DNA from: Trileptium ribeirensis
Taxonomy: Eukaryota; Nematoda; Enoplea; Enoplida; Thoracostomopsidae
NCBI GenBank assembly: GCA_030248225.1
Contig: JASANE010001655.1
Coordinates: 1-64,000 of the forward strand
DNA: 64,000 nucleotides
Direction of reading: 5' to 3'
Shown: positions 36,479-46,450 of the stretch, one piece after another
Numbering within the stretch: position 1 is the stretch's first letter
Layout: every line of letters starts with the position of its first letter
Translations under genes and position numbers: made by a program
The notes under the pieces: model-generated
What the model saw: the letters and a program-made list of their open reading frames with translations, nothing else
Databases searched by the model: none
What the model was told of the DNA's origin: nothing

Positions 36479-36504
36479 AAAAGGGGGAAATTGAAGGGGG
36501 AGAT
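36479..36504 (+). other. Polypurine tract
   Basis: AAAAGGGGGAAATTGAAGGG followed by GGAGA resembles the polypurine tract that precedes a 3' LTR, 1.5 kb after the TATA-like segment. No LTR match follows, so the link is weak. Confidence 0.25.
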
Positions 36505-37883
36505 TTACTTTTTCTGCAAAATGGGTTGAAGACTCAGGGACTCACATCACAAGTAAAATATTGTTCCAGGTATCCTGTGTAGTACCTTATATTATTTCTC
36601 GTAAATGCTTAGCGTTGTACCAAAGGTGTACCTATGCAATATGTTACGTAATAAACAAATAAATTGTTAGTATGTGTCTACTCAAACGATAAGCGATATG
36701 GAATGCGGTTAGAAGCTGATATGATAGAATCCAGGTCGAATTGTCAAGGACTTTAGGAACTTAAGATAAAATCCGTCAAGCAGATTGCAAGCAGTCTAAA
36801 CTCACCCCAGCAAACAATTGACGCGCTCGGCGCTTTGTTTTAGTTTGGCATCCGGCTGGGACGGGTGTCCAATCGCAAACCTTGCCGAATATTTAGAGAA
36901 ATTGACGGGTCCTGGTGTCGGCTCCCAGGTGTCCCCAGAGTTATCTTCGAGATGGGCTCCAGGTTAATAAGCTAAAATTCGGCTGAGACAACACTGTATT
37001 TTGGTTTGATCCACATCAATAACGACAGGTTTGCTTCGTTTTTTACGTTTCAATCTAATCACGCGGTTTCAATGTATTTCATCCAGCGGTTCAACAATAA
37101 CTGTCTCAAACCATTGTTCAGTCGTTGTTCCACGAAACAGTACTACGTATTTTAATCTTATGCAGATAACAGTTTTACCTACCCATACCTTATTTATAGT
37201 CGACCGCTAAGCTTACTGTGATACTCGTCTGGCTATTACATTATTTTGGATATTTATGAGACTCTGGATTGATCGTCGTGCTGGACAAGCGATGTGTTTG
37301 TATATAATCACACCTGTACAGCCATGTAGTATCGAATATATTCTTTGAGATTCCAAGAGATACAAGGTTTCCTTGAATAATCTATCAGCAGGGGGTGTAG
37401 GGTGTAACGCGATGATAGTTGTAAATTGGTCAGATTTGATTGTGAATTAGGTTTTTTAACAATAAATTATCTTATTTTTCTATAAAAACTTCGCTTCCAA
37501 ACATATTTTTTACAGCGAAAATAATATAACATCTGTGTTCGGTGTATATGTTTTCAGTTTTTCAGAAAAAAGCGAAATCTTCTGTTTTTATCGGTTGCTT
37601 AAATGGTTTTTGTCGGACAAACTTTACATGGCACACTTGTCTGAGCTTTGAGAATGTTTCTTATCAAAATGAATCTTTTATTATAGCCCTTATGTGTAAG
37701 GATTTGCACTCATGTTACAAATAGGTAGCCTCTGTGACATTCGAAGACCTAGTTATAGTTGAACCATTCTTTAGCTAAAAAGATTATACAACTGTAACAT
37801 ATTTTATTTTTTATAGTCTTTAAATAGCTAAAATACAATTATACAACGGACAACTGAGGGGAATATACAATATAGCAAATTAC

Positions 37884-38129
37884 CTTCGGTAATTGAAAAT
37901 AATTTTCATTTCAGGAAATAAGCGCTTGAGCGTAGCAGTAATGTAGACTTCGTTTTGACGTGATTTTAAAAGCAGAATGCGGCGGTTGTAAGCAGTGTCA
38001 TAGAAATCAATCGAAAACTTTGCAATAATTGATTTGAGCGCATCGTCAATAACGTCCTGCTCAAGTATAGATTCAGCGGCCATCGATGAAATGTTTGTGA
38101 AACATCCATGCTCGCTCAGAGCAACAACT
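37884..38129 (-). CDS. Sulfotransferase-like gene A, core exon (functional copy)
   Basis: The acceptor tctacatttag is followed by one base and 81 codons, ending AG before GTAATT. The frame reads VVALSEHGCFTNISSMAAES, ILEQDVIDDALKSIIAKF, ILLLKSRQNEVYITATLKRL and FPEMKIIFNYR. LSE-H/P-x-C-x-x-N, the KxRQ strand and the IIF-Y/F-RR strand leading into the 3'-phosphate site match gene B (62558-62797) throughout. The first 76 bp and the acceptor lie inside a 103-bp block that is duplicated 1.27 kb upstream. Only this downstream copy continues in frame. The ATG at 38083 is internal. Confidence 0.75.
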
Positions 38130-38156
38130 CTAAATGTAGAATCATTCTATTCTTAT
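38054..38156. repeat. 103-bp direct duplication, copy 1 (exon start of gene A)
   Basis: Differs from copy 2 (39323-39425) at two positions only. It contains the splice acceptor and first 76 bp of the core exon. Confidence 0.93.
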
Positions 38157-39322
38157 TGAATTCGAGTGGAACGAGAATTTTCAATTTTGGCTCTGGAGGG
38201 GGGTTGAGGAGGTCCTGTGTGTGTCTGTGTGTGTCAGTGTGTCTGTCGCACCTGGATCTCGATAACTGTTGGGCCGATTTTGATGCACTATTGCTCATTA
38301 GAACCGCAATGGTCGATATAGGTGTAGCGACGGAGCCCAATTTTTGAATTTTTTCCCGTGGGAAAAGTTATGGGGCAAAATGACGTCATTTTGGCCCATT
38401 TTCGGGCACCCCCTCCAGTTTTTGCGACTTTTCTCAATAAGTAAACGTGGTATCCGCAAACTAATAGGCCAATCTGGAGTCTATAAGCTTATAGTTGGCG
38501 CCAAATTTCAAATTTGGTGAAAAGTCGTGGGAAATACACCGAAATGTGTGTTTTTTGTTGCTTTTAGTGTCTTATATGGGGTTTTCTGAGCAGATAAACT
38601 CATTGCAAGTGTTAAAAATATTGTTGGGCAAATATTTTTTACACTTCTGGTTCATACTTGGCATAAAAAATGACGTTTTCGAAATTTTTGGTGAGAAGTC
38701 GTGGGAAAAGCACCTGAATCTGTGTTTATTGCTGCTTTTAGCGTTTTATATGGGGCTTTCAGGGCAGATAAACTCATTGCAAGTGTTAAAATATTGTTGG
38801 GCAAATATTTTTTACACTTCTGGTTCATACTTGGCATAAAAATTGACGTTTTCGAAATTTTTGGTGAGAAGTCGTGGGAAAAGCACCTGAATCTGTGTTT
38901 ATTGTTGCTCTTAGTGTCTTATATGGGGCTTTCTGGGCAGATAAACTCATTGCAAGTGTTAAAAATATTATGTGGCAAATATTTTTCACACTTCTGCTTC
39001 ATACTTGGTATGAAAAATGAGATTTTTCTCAAGTGTCGGTTTGAATTCTTTAACGTTCTTTTCACGGTCAATTTAGGGTTTTATTGAATTATTAAATTGT
39101 TAGTTCATTGGTTTTGTACTCATTGTATGATGTTTTGTCTACTGCATACGTCGGCTATCAAAAGAGGCGGGCGTAACTATGACTCATCACTCCCGGTTTA
39201 TATAATGCTGCACCTGCGTACTGTGTGTAGGCTTTGTTTGTGTATGCTTTCTACAACAGACTTCGGGCGATTGTTCTCACCACTCGAATTCTGGCTCGCA
39301 AGCGAGCTTCACTAGTAAATTA
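38157..39322 (+). mobile_element. Helentron/DINE-1-like non-autonomous element with tandem core
   Basis: The layout fits Helentron-related HINE/DINE-1 elements. A subterminal repeat GAATTCGAGTGG lies at 38158-38169 and its inverse CCACTCGAATTC at 39280-39291. The right end then has the hairpin GCTCGC-AA-GCGAGC (39294-39307) and a terminal TTCACTAG (39308-39315). Inside are a GTGTGTCT-rich stretch (about 38213-38249) and three copies of a 173-bp minisatellite (tttggtga at 38513 and 38687; gaaatttttg at 38681 and 38854). No transposase frame is present; the frames in this interval belong to the tandem repeats. Confidence 0.7.
38507..39020. repeat. 173-bp tandem repeat, 3 copies, inside the Helentron-like element
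   Basis: Each unit carries GTGAGAAGTCGTGGGAAAAG, TTATATGGGGCTTTC, CAGATAAACTCATTGCAAG and CACTTCTGGTTCATACTTGG. Spacing is 173-174 bp and divergence is low. Confidence 0.9.
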
Positions 39323-39425
39323 GTCCTGCTGAAGTATAGATTCAGCGGCCATCGATGAAATGTTTGTGAAACATCCATGCTCGCTCAGTGCAACAACTCT
39401 AAATGTAGAATCATTCTATTCTTAT
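39323..39425 (-). pseudogene. 103-bp duplication, copy 2: decoy start of the gene A core exon
   Basis: Carries the same acceptor (tctacatttag) and coding start VVALSEHGCFTNISS..ILQQD, then runs into a TAA at the element boundary. On the minus strand it is the first acceptor met after exon 40273-40380, so splicing to it would truncate the protein. It differs from the working copy at two bases, one changing Glu to Gln. Confidence 0.8.
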
Positions 39426-39780
39426 AAGTTAGAATTCTATAATTGGAATGTATTGTACAACCTATACGCATTATACACAATATTTTAACATTTAACACTC
39501 TTAGATTTAATACTTTTGCCTCAAAATTTGCTAGCTTTACGGCTCGAGAAGCAAGCAACAACTTTGACGTGGCGCAGAATTACCTTTCGAATAATGCGCC
39601 ACTAGTGCTTTAGCATATGGCGCTAATGTGAAAATATTTAGGCTGATTTTTTCCACACTACCGAATAAGACAGGTATTAAGCCGCGTGATTTCTATCACC
39701 GTCAATTATTTTAACACATTTTTTATAAAGTACACTTGTTTTACAATGGTTTTTGTGTAAAATCGGATTCAATATATCAA

Positions 39781-40056
39781 CTAAAGGCGTGTTCACACGC
39801 TCAAAGTTTTTGCTCAAATTTTGTTTTGTAATTTTGGATTTTTAAATTAAAATAGTGTTTCCAAATTTGAGATCAAAATTTTAGCTCAAACTTTTTCAGG
39901 TAATGTATATATATCATCGATGAATGGCTAAAGGGATATCGGTGAAAAGTTTGAGCTGTGTTCACACATTCAAACTTACCAATAAAGTAAAAACGATGCT
40001 TTCAAATTTTGATCACAATTTGAGCAAAACGTTTGAGCGTGTGACCACGCCTTTAG
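39781..40056. mobile_element. 276-bp foldback MITE, about 40-bp TIRs
   Basis: Left end CTAAAGGCGTGTTCACACGC and TCAAAGTTTTTGCTCAAATT. Right end inverted CTAAAGGCGTGGTCACACGC and TCAAACGTTTTGCTCAAATT. The element proper is flanked by TA on both sides (cTA|AAGG ... CCTT|TAg), suggesting a TA target as in Tc1/mariner-type MITEs. It lies between gene A exons 40273-40380 and 37884-38129. Confidence 0.8.
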
Positions 40057-40272
40057 TGCTTCATTTATTTTATTTTTTCCTAAAAGCTGAAAGCAAAGGC
40101 AAAATAAGTCCTGAAGAAGTCATACATGTGCAAAAAGACTATTATTGTTAAAAATGAATCATGATCATTGCTAGATGTTTTTAGGTTGTCCTTTTCATTT
40201 GAGTTCAATTATCCAGGGCCCATATACAACGTTACTTGAAAATACATGAAAAGTTCATGTGGTTGTACTCAC

Positions 40273-40380
40273 TCGCCTGAGACCTGCAGCATTTGTGTAA
40301 GCAGTGTTCCTCCTGATCTTTGCACGCTGTTCATAATGACGAGATTGACTTTCTTTGAGGCATCAGTTTGCCTAAAAACG
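40273..40380 (-). CDS. Sulfotransferase-like gene A, PAPS P-loop exon
   Basis: After the acceptor cttttgtcttcttcatggcag the frame reads VFRQTDASKKVNLVIMNSVQ, then RSGGTLLTQMLQVSG, and ends GA before GTGAGT (40272). VQRSGGTLLTQML is the 5'-phosphosulfate-binding loop (usual form PRSGTTLL) on the first strand of the fold. The two leftover bases join the single base of the next exon as Glu, giving LQVSGEVVALSEH. The frame stays open further upstream (ATG at 40481), so a start there is possible. More likely 5' exons, perhaps with a membrane anchor, lie at higher coordinates. Exons from here to 27189 give about 315 residues, a full catalytic domain. Confidence 0.72.
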
Positions 40381-40844
40381 CTGCCATGAAGAAGACAAAA
40401 GTCTTTTAGCTGAACGCGGGCTAGCCATCTCGCACCTTGATATAAATTCAACACTAGGAACGGTGTTGACCGTGCTTGCATTTCATTAAGCGTTTTCTAA
40501 ACAAAATAGCTTTACTGTCATCAGAAGGACGTATAAATACGTAAAGCTAGGATTTTTTCAATTGCACCTAAAAAGTTTTTATATATGTTTATGGACAAAT
40601 TTGTAAAAAAATAAAAACTCTTTGGTTTCTCCATCCTTGTCCAAGTCGCACATTTAGAACATTGAATAATAATCAATATTCAATTCGATCGTGGAGGCGG
40701 TTTATATTAGAATGTCGGATACAGTTGGTCTTTCGACTTTTTTTACTAATCAACTTACATTATTTTTCATGTTACTTTTATTTTGCTACCAATTTGGGCG
40801 AAAAGTTATTTACTTTTAGTACGTAAGTGGTGTATTGTAGTTTT

Positions 40845-41238
40845 TTTGGGTCCACAGGTGGGTATGGACCCAAATATTTTTATGTGGACCAAAAAAATTT
40901 TGCTGGGCCCACGCTAGACCCAGAGCAGTTTCGGCTTCGGAGACATAGGGTCTGCTAATAAATTCTACTACAAAGTGCAGGCTTTCAGCCGTTAGTTCTT
41001 TCATGTGTTTATAGTTGCTTGCTGCTGGTTCCATGGATGGCCCTGATGGAACTGCACAAACCATAGATGCTCTGCACCAGGCAAAATCGTACATAAAATA
41101 TGGGCCAATCTTTTGTAGTTGGAGGTGGTGTAAATTTTGTCTGGCTATGTAATTACGTCTCTTTACTGTGTAAAAATGCATGAAATTATCGAGCCAAAAA
41201 TGTAAGCCTGGACCCAGTGTTTAAGGTCTGGACCCAAA
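40845..41238. mobile_element. Inverted-repeat element with GGGTCCA ends
   Basis: TTTGGGTCCA at 40845 and TGGACCCAAA at 41229 are perfect inverse copies, with further GGGTCCA/TGGACCC words inside each end. An open frame of 121 codons spans it on the minus strand but shows no known domain. Target duplication not seen. Confidence 0.45.
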
Positions 41239-41299
41239 AGAAATTTACTGGACCCAAGTTGGAGCCAGGGTCCGTTTTGAAAAAAACCGTGGGTGTATT

Positions 41300-41525
41300 A
41301 CTATAAGGGTCGGACCCCCTCGTCAAGCCAAATCCACTTCTTTCCTTAGTCTCCGCAAACCCTCCTTCCCGCAAGGTGAAAATTGGGAAAAATTGGTGTA
41401 ATTAAAAAACTTTTTAGTTGCTAAACATTTCAAAAATTTGCCCCCAGGCTTACTTTTTCCAAGACTTCCCACGGCTCCCGCCGGCGATCTACCCGTTCTT
41501 CCCACAAACCTTCGACACATATGCC
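41300..41525. mobile_element. GC-rich-arm repeat, right end TTCGACACATATG
   Basis: The arms (GGTCGGACCCCCTCG and CCCACGGCTCCCGCCGG) flank GTGAAAATTGGGAAAAATTG. The right end resembles that of the MITE at 29945 (TTCGACACCTATG). Left boundary uncertain. Confidence 0.4.
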
Positions 41526-43263
41526 TTTAGTATTTATTGGGTATTTCGGTTTGTAAATGTTTAACGGCTAAGATGAATCAGCAATATTACGGTTTCAGGA
41601 TAAAAAATTATATCAGACAAGCTACTATTGTATACATTTATATTGAGTTTTTGGTCTATTCTTGCAAAACGGCCGAATCTCTTCGATTTTAAGGTACTAA
41701 ATTATCTAACATTTAGGTGATTACCAAAAGTGTAAAACACAGCTAATATTAAAATATCGCCTGAATATTCAAATTCCTAACGATTGCTCATTCTTTTCGT
41801 CGACGTTTAGCTTTAAAATTATCTATTAATTATAAATTGTCTATGTAGAACTACATAGTAGTTGAATGAAACTATGTTAGTTGTCCGCGAGCTGCAATTG
41901 ATATTAGTTATTAGTAAAATTAGGAAAAATGGTAATTTCTTGGAATAATATAAAATAGTGTCTCAGAATAGAGAATAGATAACTAGAGAAACGTTCTGGC
42001 TCTTCTTTTCGAATAGCTTCATCGCTAAACAGTGTGTAGTTTTTCTATTTATGAAACGGAACCTTTCGAAATGTAATTGTTATCAGATCATATCTGTTTT
42101 GAATTCAGTTGTTTGGCATTGTAAAGCTATTTTTAGCTGCTGCGGCTGCAGTTTTTTCGTATGATCAGCCGAAATAGCTTATAACATGGCTGATTGCAAA
42201 CGAGTGTTTGTAGTGTTTAAACGAATGCGCAAAAGCATATCACGCCGGTCATACCGTTTAAGAATTACACATGTTTGATTTGTGCGTGCATACAATAATT
42301 TATTATTCTTGAGGGTCTTGAAATAGGTTAAGATAGCCAAAAGATTAAAGTTTTTTAATTCTGGTTAAGCGTCGTTCTCACAGATACGAGGAAAATCTCA
42401 TCGCCGCTAGCCCAATATTTCAGTATTTAAAAGTATCCTATTTCCAATGATTGATACTCTCTATTTCTTTCATAGTGCCAGAACAAAATCAAAACATGGA
42501 TTTTCCAAACTTACATAAGGGTGTGAAGGTTTACAATTCTAATTGCGATATTACGCCTATTTCGATGTCCGTTGACTTATCATCGCGTAGAATGATGGGG
42601 TTTTGGGTTAAGTGTACCGCTAATCACGGTTTGCATACTTGTGTACACCCGTAATCCGCCGATCTAAAATTTCAGTCCGCGCCCGGTTCCACCCCTGGGT
42701 GCTCGTGTCAACACACTGTGTCAGTTTTCTTAACGCTATTTCTTTTTCATGCGTTAGAAACTAATGTCGATATATCTCCATGTTGCTTAGGACGTCATTA
42801 ATTACAGTAAAAACCATGTAAAAATAGTAAAACATGTCACCATATCAAAGGCTAACGTTCGCATCGCGGTTTATTACGATTTAATTTATCACAGATATTT
42901 TTAGCCTTTTGTTAAGACATTATTGCAAAAGCTAAAGAAACGTTGTTTCTACAGGTATCATACTGAGTAATTGACTATTAATCTTGACATATGACAAAAA
43001 TATCATTTATGTTTCTACTATTGTGCAACAGAAGGTACCAAGCAGGGAATTGCGGTGGCAATTATATGCAACTTATGTATAGATCCCTGAGTCACGAGTT
43101 ACCATGCCAATGCAGCGATTGCCGAACATGGACAAATCAAGTAGTTATCAATGGGCATAATGTGCAAGCACGATTGTGACCAGGATTGTGGTAGTCAGGC
43201 AACTAAGCGTCTCATCCGATAACAAACGTGGAAAATAGAATATAACGGAAGTCAAATGAAATT
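41526..43263. other. Non-coding AT-rich stretch
   Basis: Frames at 42451-42654 and 42991-43179 have no motif or splice context that I trust. Nothing nameable. Confidence 0.3.
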
Positions 43264-43463
43264 AAATAAATCATACATGCTCAAGGTCCGAGACCGTCTG
43301 AAGAGTGGGTCGCCCTTCGACCTTAGGACGAGTCGGTAGGGAAGTGGAGCCCGGGCAGAGGGTGTTGGAGCAGCTGTCAGGGTGGGAAGTCGATTATGTG
43401 CGCCGAGGGGGATCAGCGCGTCAGGGGCAAACCGCTTCCCCTATCAACTTGTATGAAATAAAT
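43264..43463. mobile_element. 184-bp MITE with 8-bp target duplication AAATAAAT
   Basis: AAATAAAT at 43264-43271 and 43456-43463 flanks an element that starts CATACATGC (43272) and ends CTTGTATG (43455), giving 7 of 8 terminal bases inverted. The interior is GC-rich and lacks the A-rich core, so it is a short version of the 44412 element. An 8-bp duplication fits hAT- or P-type insertion. Confidence 0.78.
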
Positions 43464-44403
43464 TTGACAATAATTATTGTTCTGTACGTTTAGTTAAAAT
43501 TGTCTAGCTACAATTATAGCAGTTTTCCCTGATTATTCGATGGACCTCATACTAAATTGCGACATGTTTTGATGTTGTTGCTTAAATTCAATGGCAATAT
43601 GTGGGAAAAAATTATGGCCTTACTTCATGAAATACGAAATAGGCATAGTCATATTCCACGCAATAAATAATCCAATGCGAATCCCTTAACACCGAAAATT
43701 CTTCAAAGCTTCGTGGCACAATGAAGAAATCTTGTTTCCTTGACGGATCAAATGGTGCGGCTGTAAAATCATTTAGCTTTGAAAATCACTTAAGTTATAT
43801 CGGCTGCTTATGAAAGATCCATACATAAAACGAATGCGGAGAGCCCGACGTCATTGTGTATTCTGTAGATAGCTACACTTAGATTGGAACTACACCGGAA
43901 ATCATACCTAAGTCATTAACTGATAGAAAGAACATTGAATTTGATTAATATCTAAAACTATAACAACTGATGTACCAGATGTTGCGAAAACGCCGATCAG
44001 TTTGGAATATAACTTAATTATATAATTGCTATATTGGACTATCGATTAGGTAGATTTGTTAGATAGATTTGCTGGAAGATATGTTCGGCTTATATATTTA
44101 CTACTATATACAAATCCCATTTTGCGGAAATAGGTATAGTTTTTACTGTAGAAAAGCAAACTAGGAATATTAAAGTTTCATTAAAAAAAATTTTCCACTA
44201 AAAGTATAGATTTAAAAATTATTATGACAAGTTGAAATAAAAGTTTATTTAGACCAAGAAATACTAAAAAAATTGCCTATTTATCTATATCTTTCGAGTC
44301 GTTTCGTGGCTTTTGTATCGACAACTTGTCACATTTAAGTTGATACAAGCTATCTAGTCAGACGACATGAAGTGGTAAACTATTAAAACAACAAAAATTA
44401 AAC
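43464..44403. other. Non-coding AT-rich stretch
   Basis: No long frame, repeat or motif noticed. Confidence 0.35.
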
Positions 44404-44833
44404 CTATTAAACATACATGCCCGTTGAGGACATGAAGGATAATCTCTCAGAGTCTCCAACCAGCCATCGGGACATCGCTGATCCTGCCTCTGGGAGGTAG
44501 CCTGATCCCTTTGAGGCTCCTTCCGCCTCCCGAAAAAAGTCCTCAAGGAACTACGCGCCTAGCGCGCAAAAAAAATTTGGCAAACATAGGCAAAAATCGG
44601 ACAAAACTAAGCAATAATTGGGAAAAATTGAGGGATAGTTGGCAAAAATTCGGGGAAAATTGGTGAAATCAGTGCCAACAAATTATAATAATTTGAGTTA
44701 AAAACAATTTTAAAAATCTATTCCTCCTGATGACCTCCCCCTACTCCCGCTGGCATCCTGAGGCGACGACCTCGACCCGCCGTACACGCTATTCCGTCTA
44801 GCACCTCGGACCTTACCCATGTATGCTATTAAA
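44404..44833. mobile_element. 414-bp MITE with 8-bp target duplication CTATTAAA
   Basis: CTATTAAA at 44404-44411 and 44826-44833 flanks an element beginning CATACATGCCC (44412) and ending CCCATGTATG (44825). GC-rich arms surround an A-rich core with GGCAAAAATCGG and GGGAAAAATTG words. Same termini as the elements at 7018 and 43272. Confidence 0.82.
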
Positions 44834-44835
44834 CT

Positions 44836-45049
44836 CACGTTTGAATCTGGCGACAATGTAAAAAGTTTCGCACGGTCGGCGGGCTCGCAGCTTCTCCAAT
44901 TGAAATATGTTGAAAATAAGGCTGTTAAGGTACTCATGCAATGACCATAGCGGACGTATACATATTATTTCTATAAGTATCCATAACCAATAGCTAAGAA
45001 CGATGCCGACATTGGAGTAGAATGAGTTGTTGCGCATTTTGTTACGCAA
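44836..45049 (-). CDS. Candidate membrane-anchor exon upstream of gene A
   Basis: The frame MRNKMRNNSFYSNVGIVLSY, with the hydrophobic run VLSYWLWILIEIICI, then CETFYIVARFK, ends at a strong donor (AAAC then GTGAGT) right beside the MITE at 44412-44825. A type II membrane anchor would suit a Golgi sulfotransferase, but the donor phase (one base) does not fit the P-loop exon at 40380. Another exon would be needed, or this is unrelated. Confidence 0.22.
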
Positions 45050-45740
45050 TATTCTTTGTTACTCAACTAAATATCACAAAGATTAAAAATTCAAATTACT
45101 ATAATTAAATAGATGGCTTTTGGGTTTATGCGATAGCTTCTGAAATCTACGATGGCACAGCAATTTTAGATGCAAACATGATTTTACTTGTATTTTAAAC
45201 TGTTTTGTTTTACTGCACTGAAAATTAACAAGTAGCTTTGTTCGAATGCATATCCAGGTGCGAAGACGTTCCGCTTATCGAAATCATGTTCTATAATTTC
45301 TAGGAGAATTATGCCACGCCAGTATAAAAAGTTAATAAACACTTGTGTACAACGTTCCTTTTTCGTTGTCGGTCACGGTTTGAACAGGCATTTTTACGTA
45401 GTTGACCGGATTTGATAAAGACTTTGCTTCAATTCACTGGGGATCGGAAATCAGGAGAATTTGTCACATCATTTTGTGTAAATTTAAATTATATATGAAA
45501 CGTTTGCTTCTGCACTATTGAACTCAGATAAATTGGATAATTTTAAGTTCAACCCATCAATTGTGCTACTATTTTCGGTTTCACCTTAAATGTGGCCGGG
45601 CAAAACCGAGCCGTTTGCTGCGTACCATTTTCTACTGGGATGCAGACTCCAGCTGTCGAATTTGAAAATTAATACATTACGATCACAATGAGACTGTATA
45701 CTGTCACTTTAAGTATTGATGCACAGTCTGACCGAAGGTG

Positions 45741-45778
45741 AAAATAATGCCATAGTTGTCAAGCTATGGCATTATTTT
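45741..45778. other. Perfect 15-bp hairpin
   Basis: AAAATAATGCCATAG, an 8-base loop TTGTCAAG, then CTATGGCATTATTTT. No tandem copies or coding context. Confidence 0.7.
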
Positions 45779-46149
45779 ACTAGTATGTCACAGCCGACAT
45801 ACCATTTCGATTCAGTACTGTCTAGAAATCCGTAATAAACGACATATAACTTTATGCGCCAGCTGTTTACAGGTTAATCTGAGCAACTGGAATACGCTGA
45901 AATATTTCTATGCATGAAACTAAAATTTGTTCGCTGTACAAGTTTCTACACAAGCTGATGACCTTACAAGTTATTAAATGTACAGTTACTGTATCCAATA
46001 ACTGTTACGCTGATTCCGTTCGGCTAGCAGCAAGTATAGCTCTGATACTGGTTCAGTCAAAAATAACAGCGTCTCTGGTCACAAAATGATGCAAATAAAT
46101 TCTGCGCTAGATCTGCTCCTGTAAATTTGTTTTCGATATATTGAAAATG

Positions 46150-46450
46150 ATCTCCATGCATGGGGAGGAGCATCTCCTCTTATGTGGACGATGCCGATCC
46201 CCATGGCAGGTAGCAATATCTCCCAACCCCTCCCCCCGAACACACGAGGAAAGTTTGTCAAAAATTGTGGGAAAATTGGGAAAAATTAAGAACAATTCTA
46301 AGTACAAAACATATCGAAAAAATTTATCTTTCCTAGTAATCCCAGCCCACCGACAGGCTCATCCATTCGGCAAAACCGAAGGCCTCCCCACCCCTGAAGC
46401 ATCCGCTATTCCACTGAGACATCGGGCCTCGTGCGTGTGTACCCATGGCC
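46150..46450. mobile_element. GC-rich-arm, A-rich-core repeat
   Basis: Starts near CATGCATGGGGAGG (46155), with a core of GGGAAAATTGGGAAAAATT. Its right arm is rich in CCC and ends near TACCCATGG. Same general type as the 44412 element, but no target duplication found. Confidence 0.42.

Larger units (their letters stand above)
32524..37883 (-). other. Intron 2 of gene A, 5.36 kb
   Basis: From donor AG/GTAATT (37883) to ttttcag (32524). It holds the frameshifted coding remnant at 32577-33360, a GC-richer patch at about 34.4-36.5 kb with a TATA-like box, and a purine tract. The rest is unremarkable. Confidence 0.5.

Noticed and set aside
38495..39087. Plus-strand frames of 114 and 128 codons with repeated LLLLVSYMGL-type segments
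   Set aside because: They are translations of the 173-bp tandem repeat.
40816..41181. 121-codon minus-strand frame as a 5' exon of gene A
   Set aside because: It sits inside a GGGTCCA-ended inverted-repeat element and shows no sulfotransferase motif.
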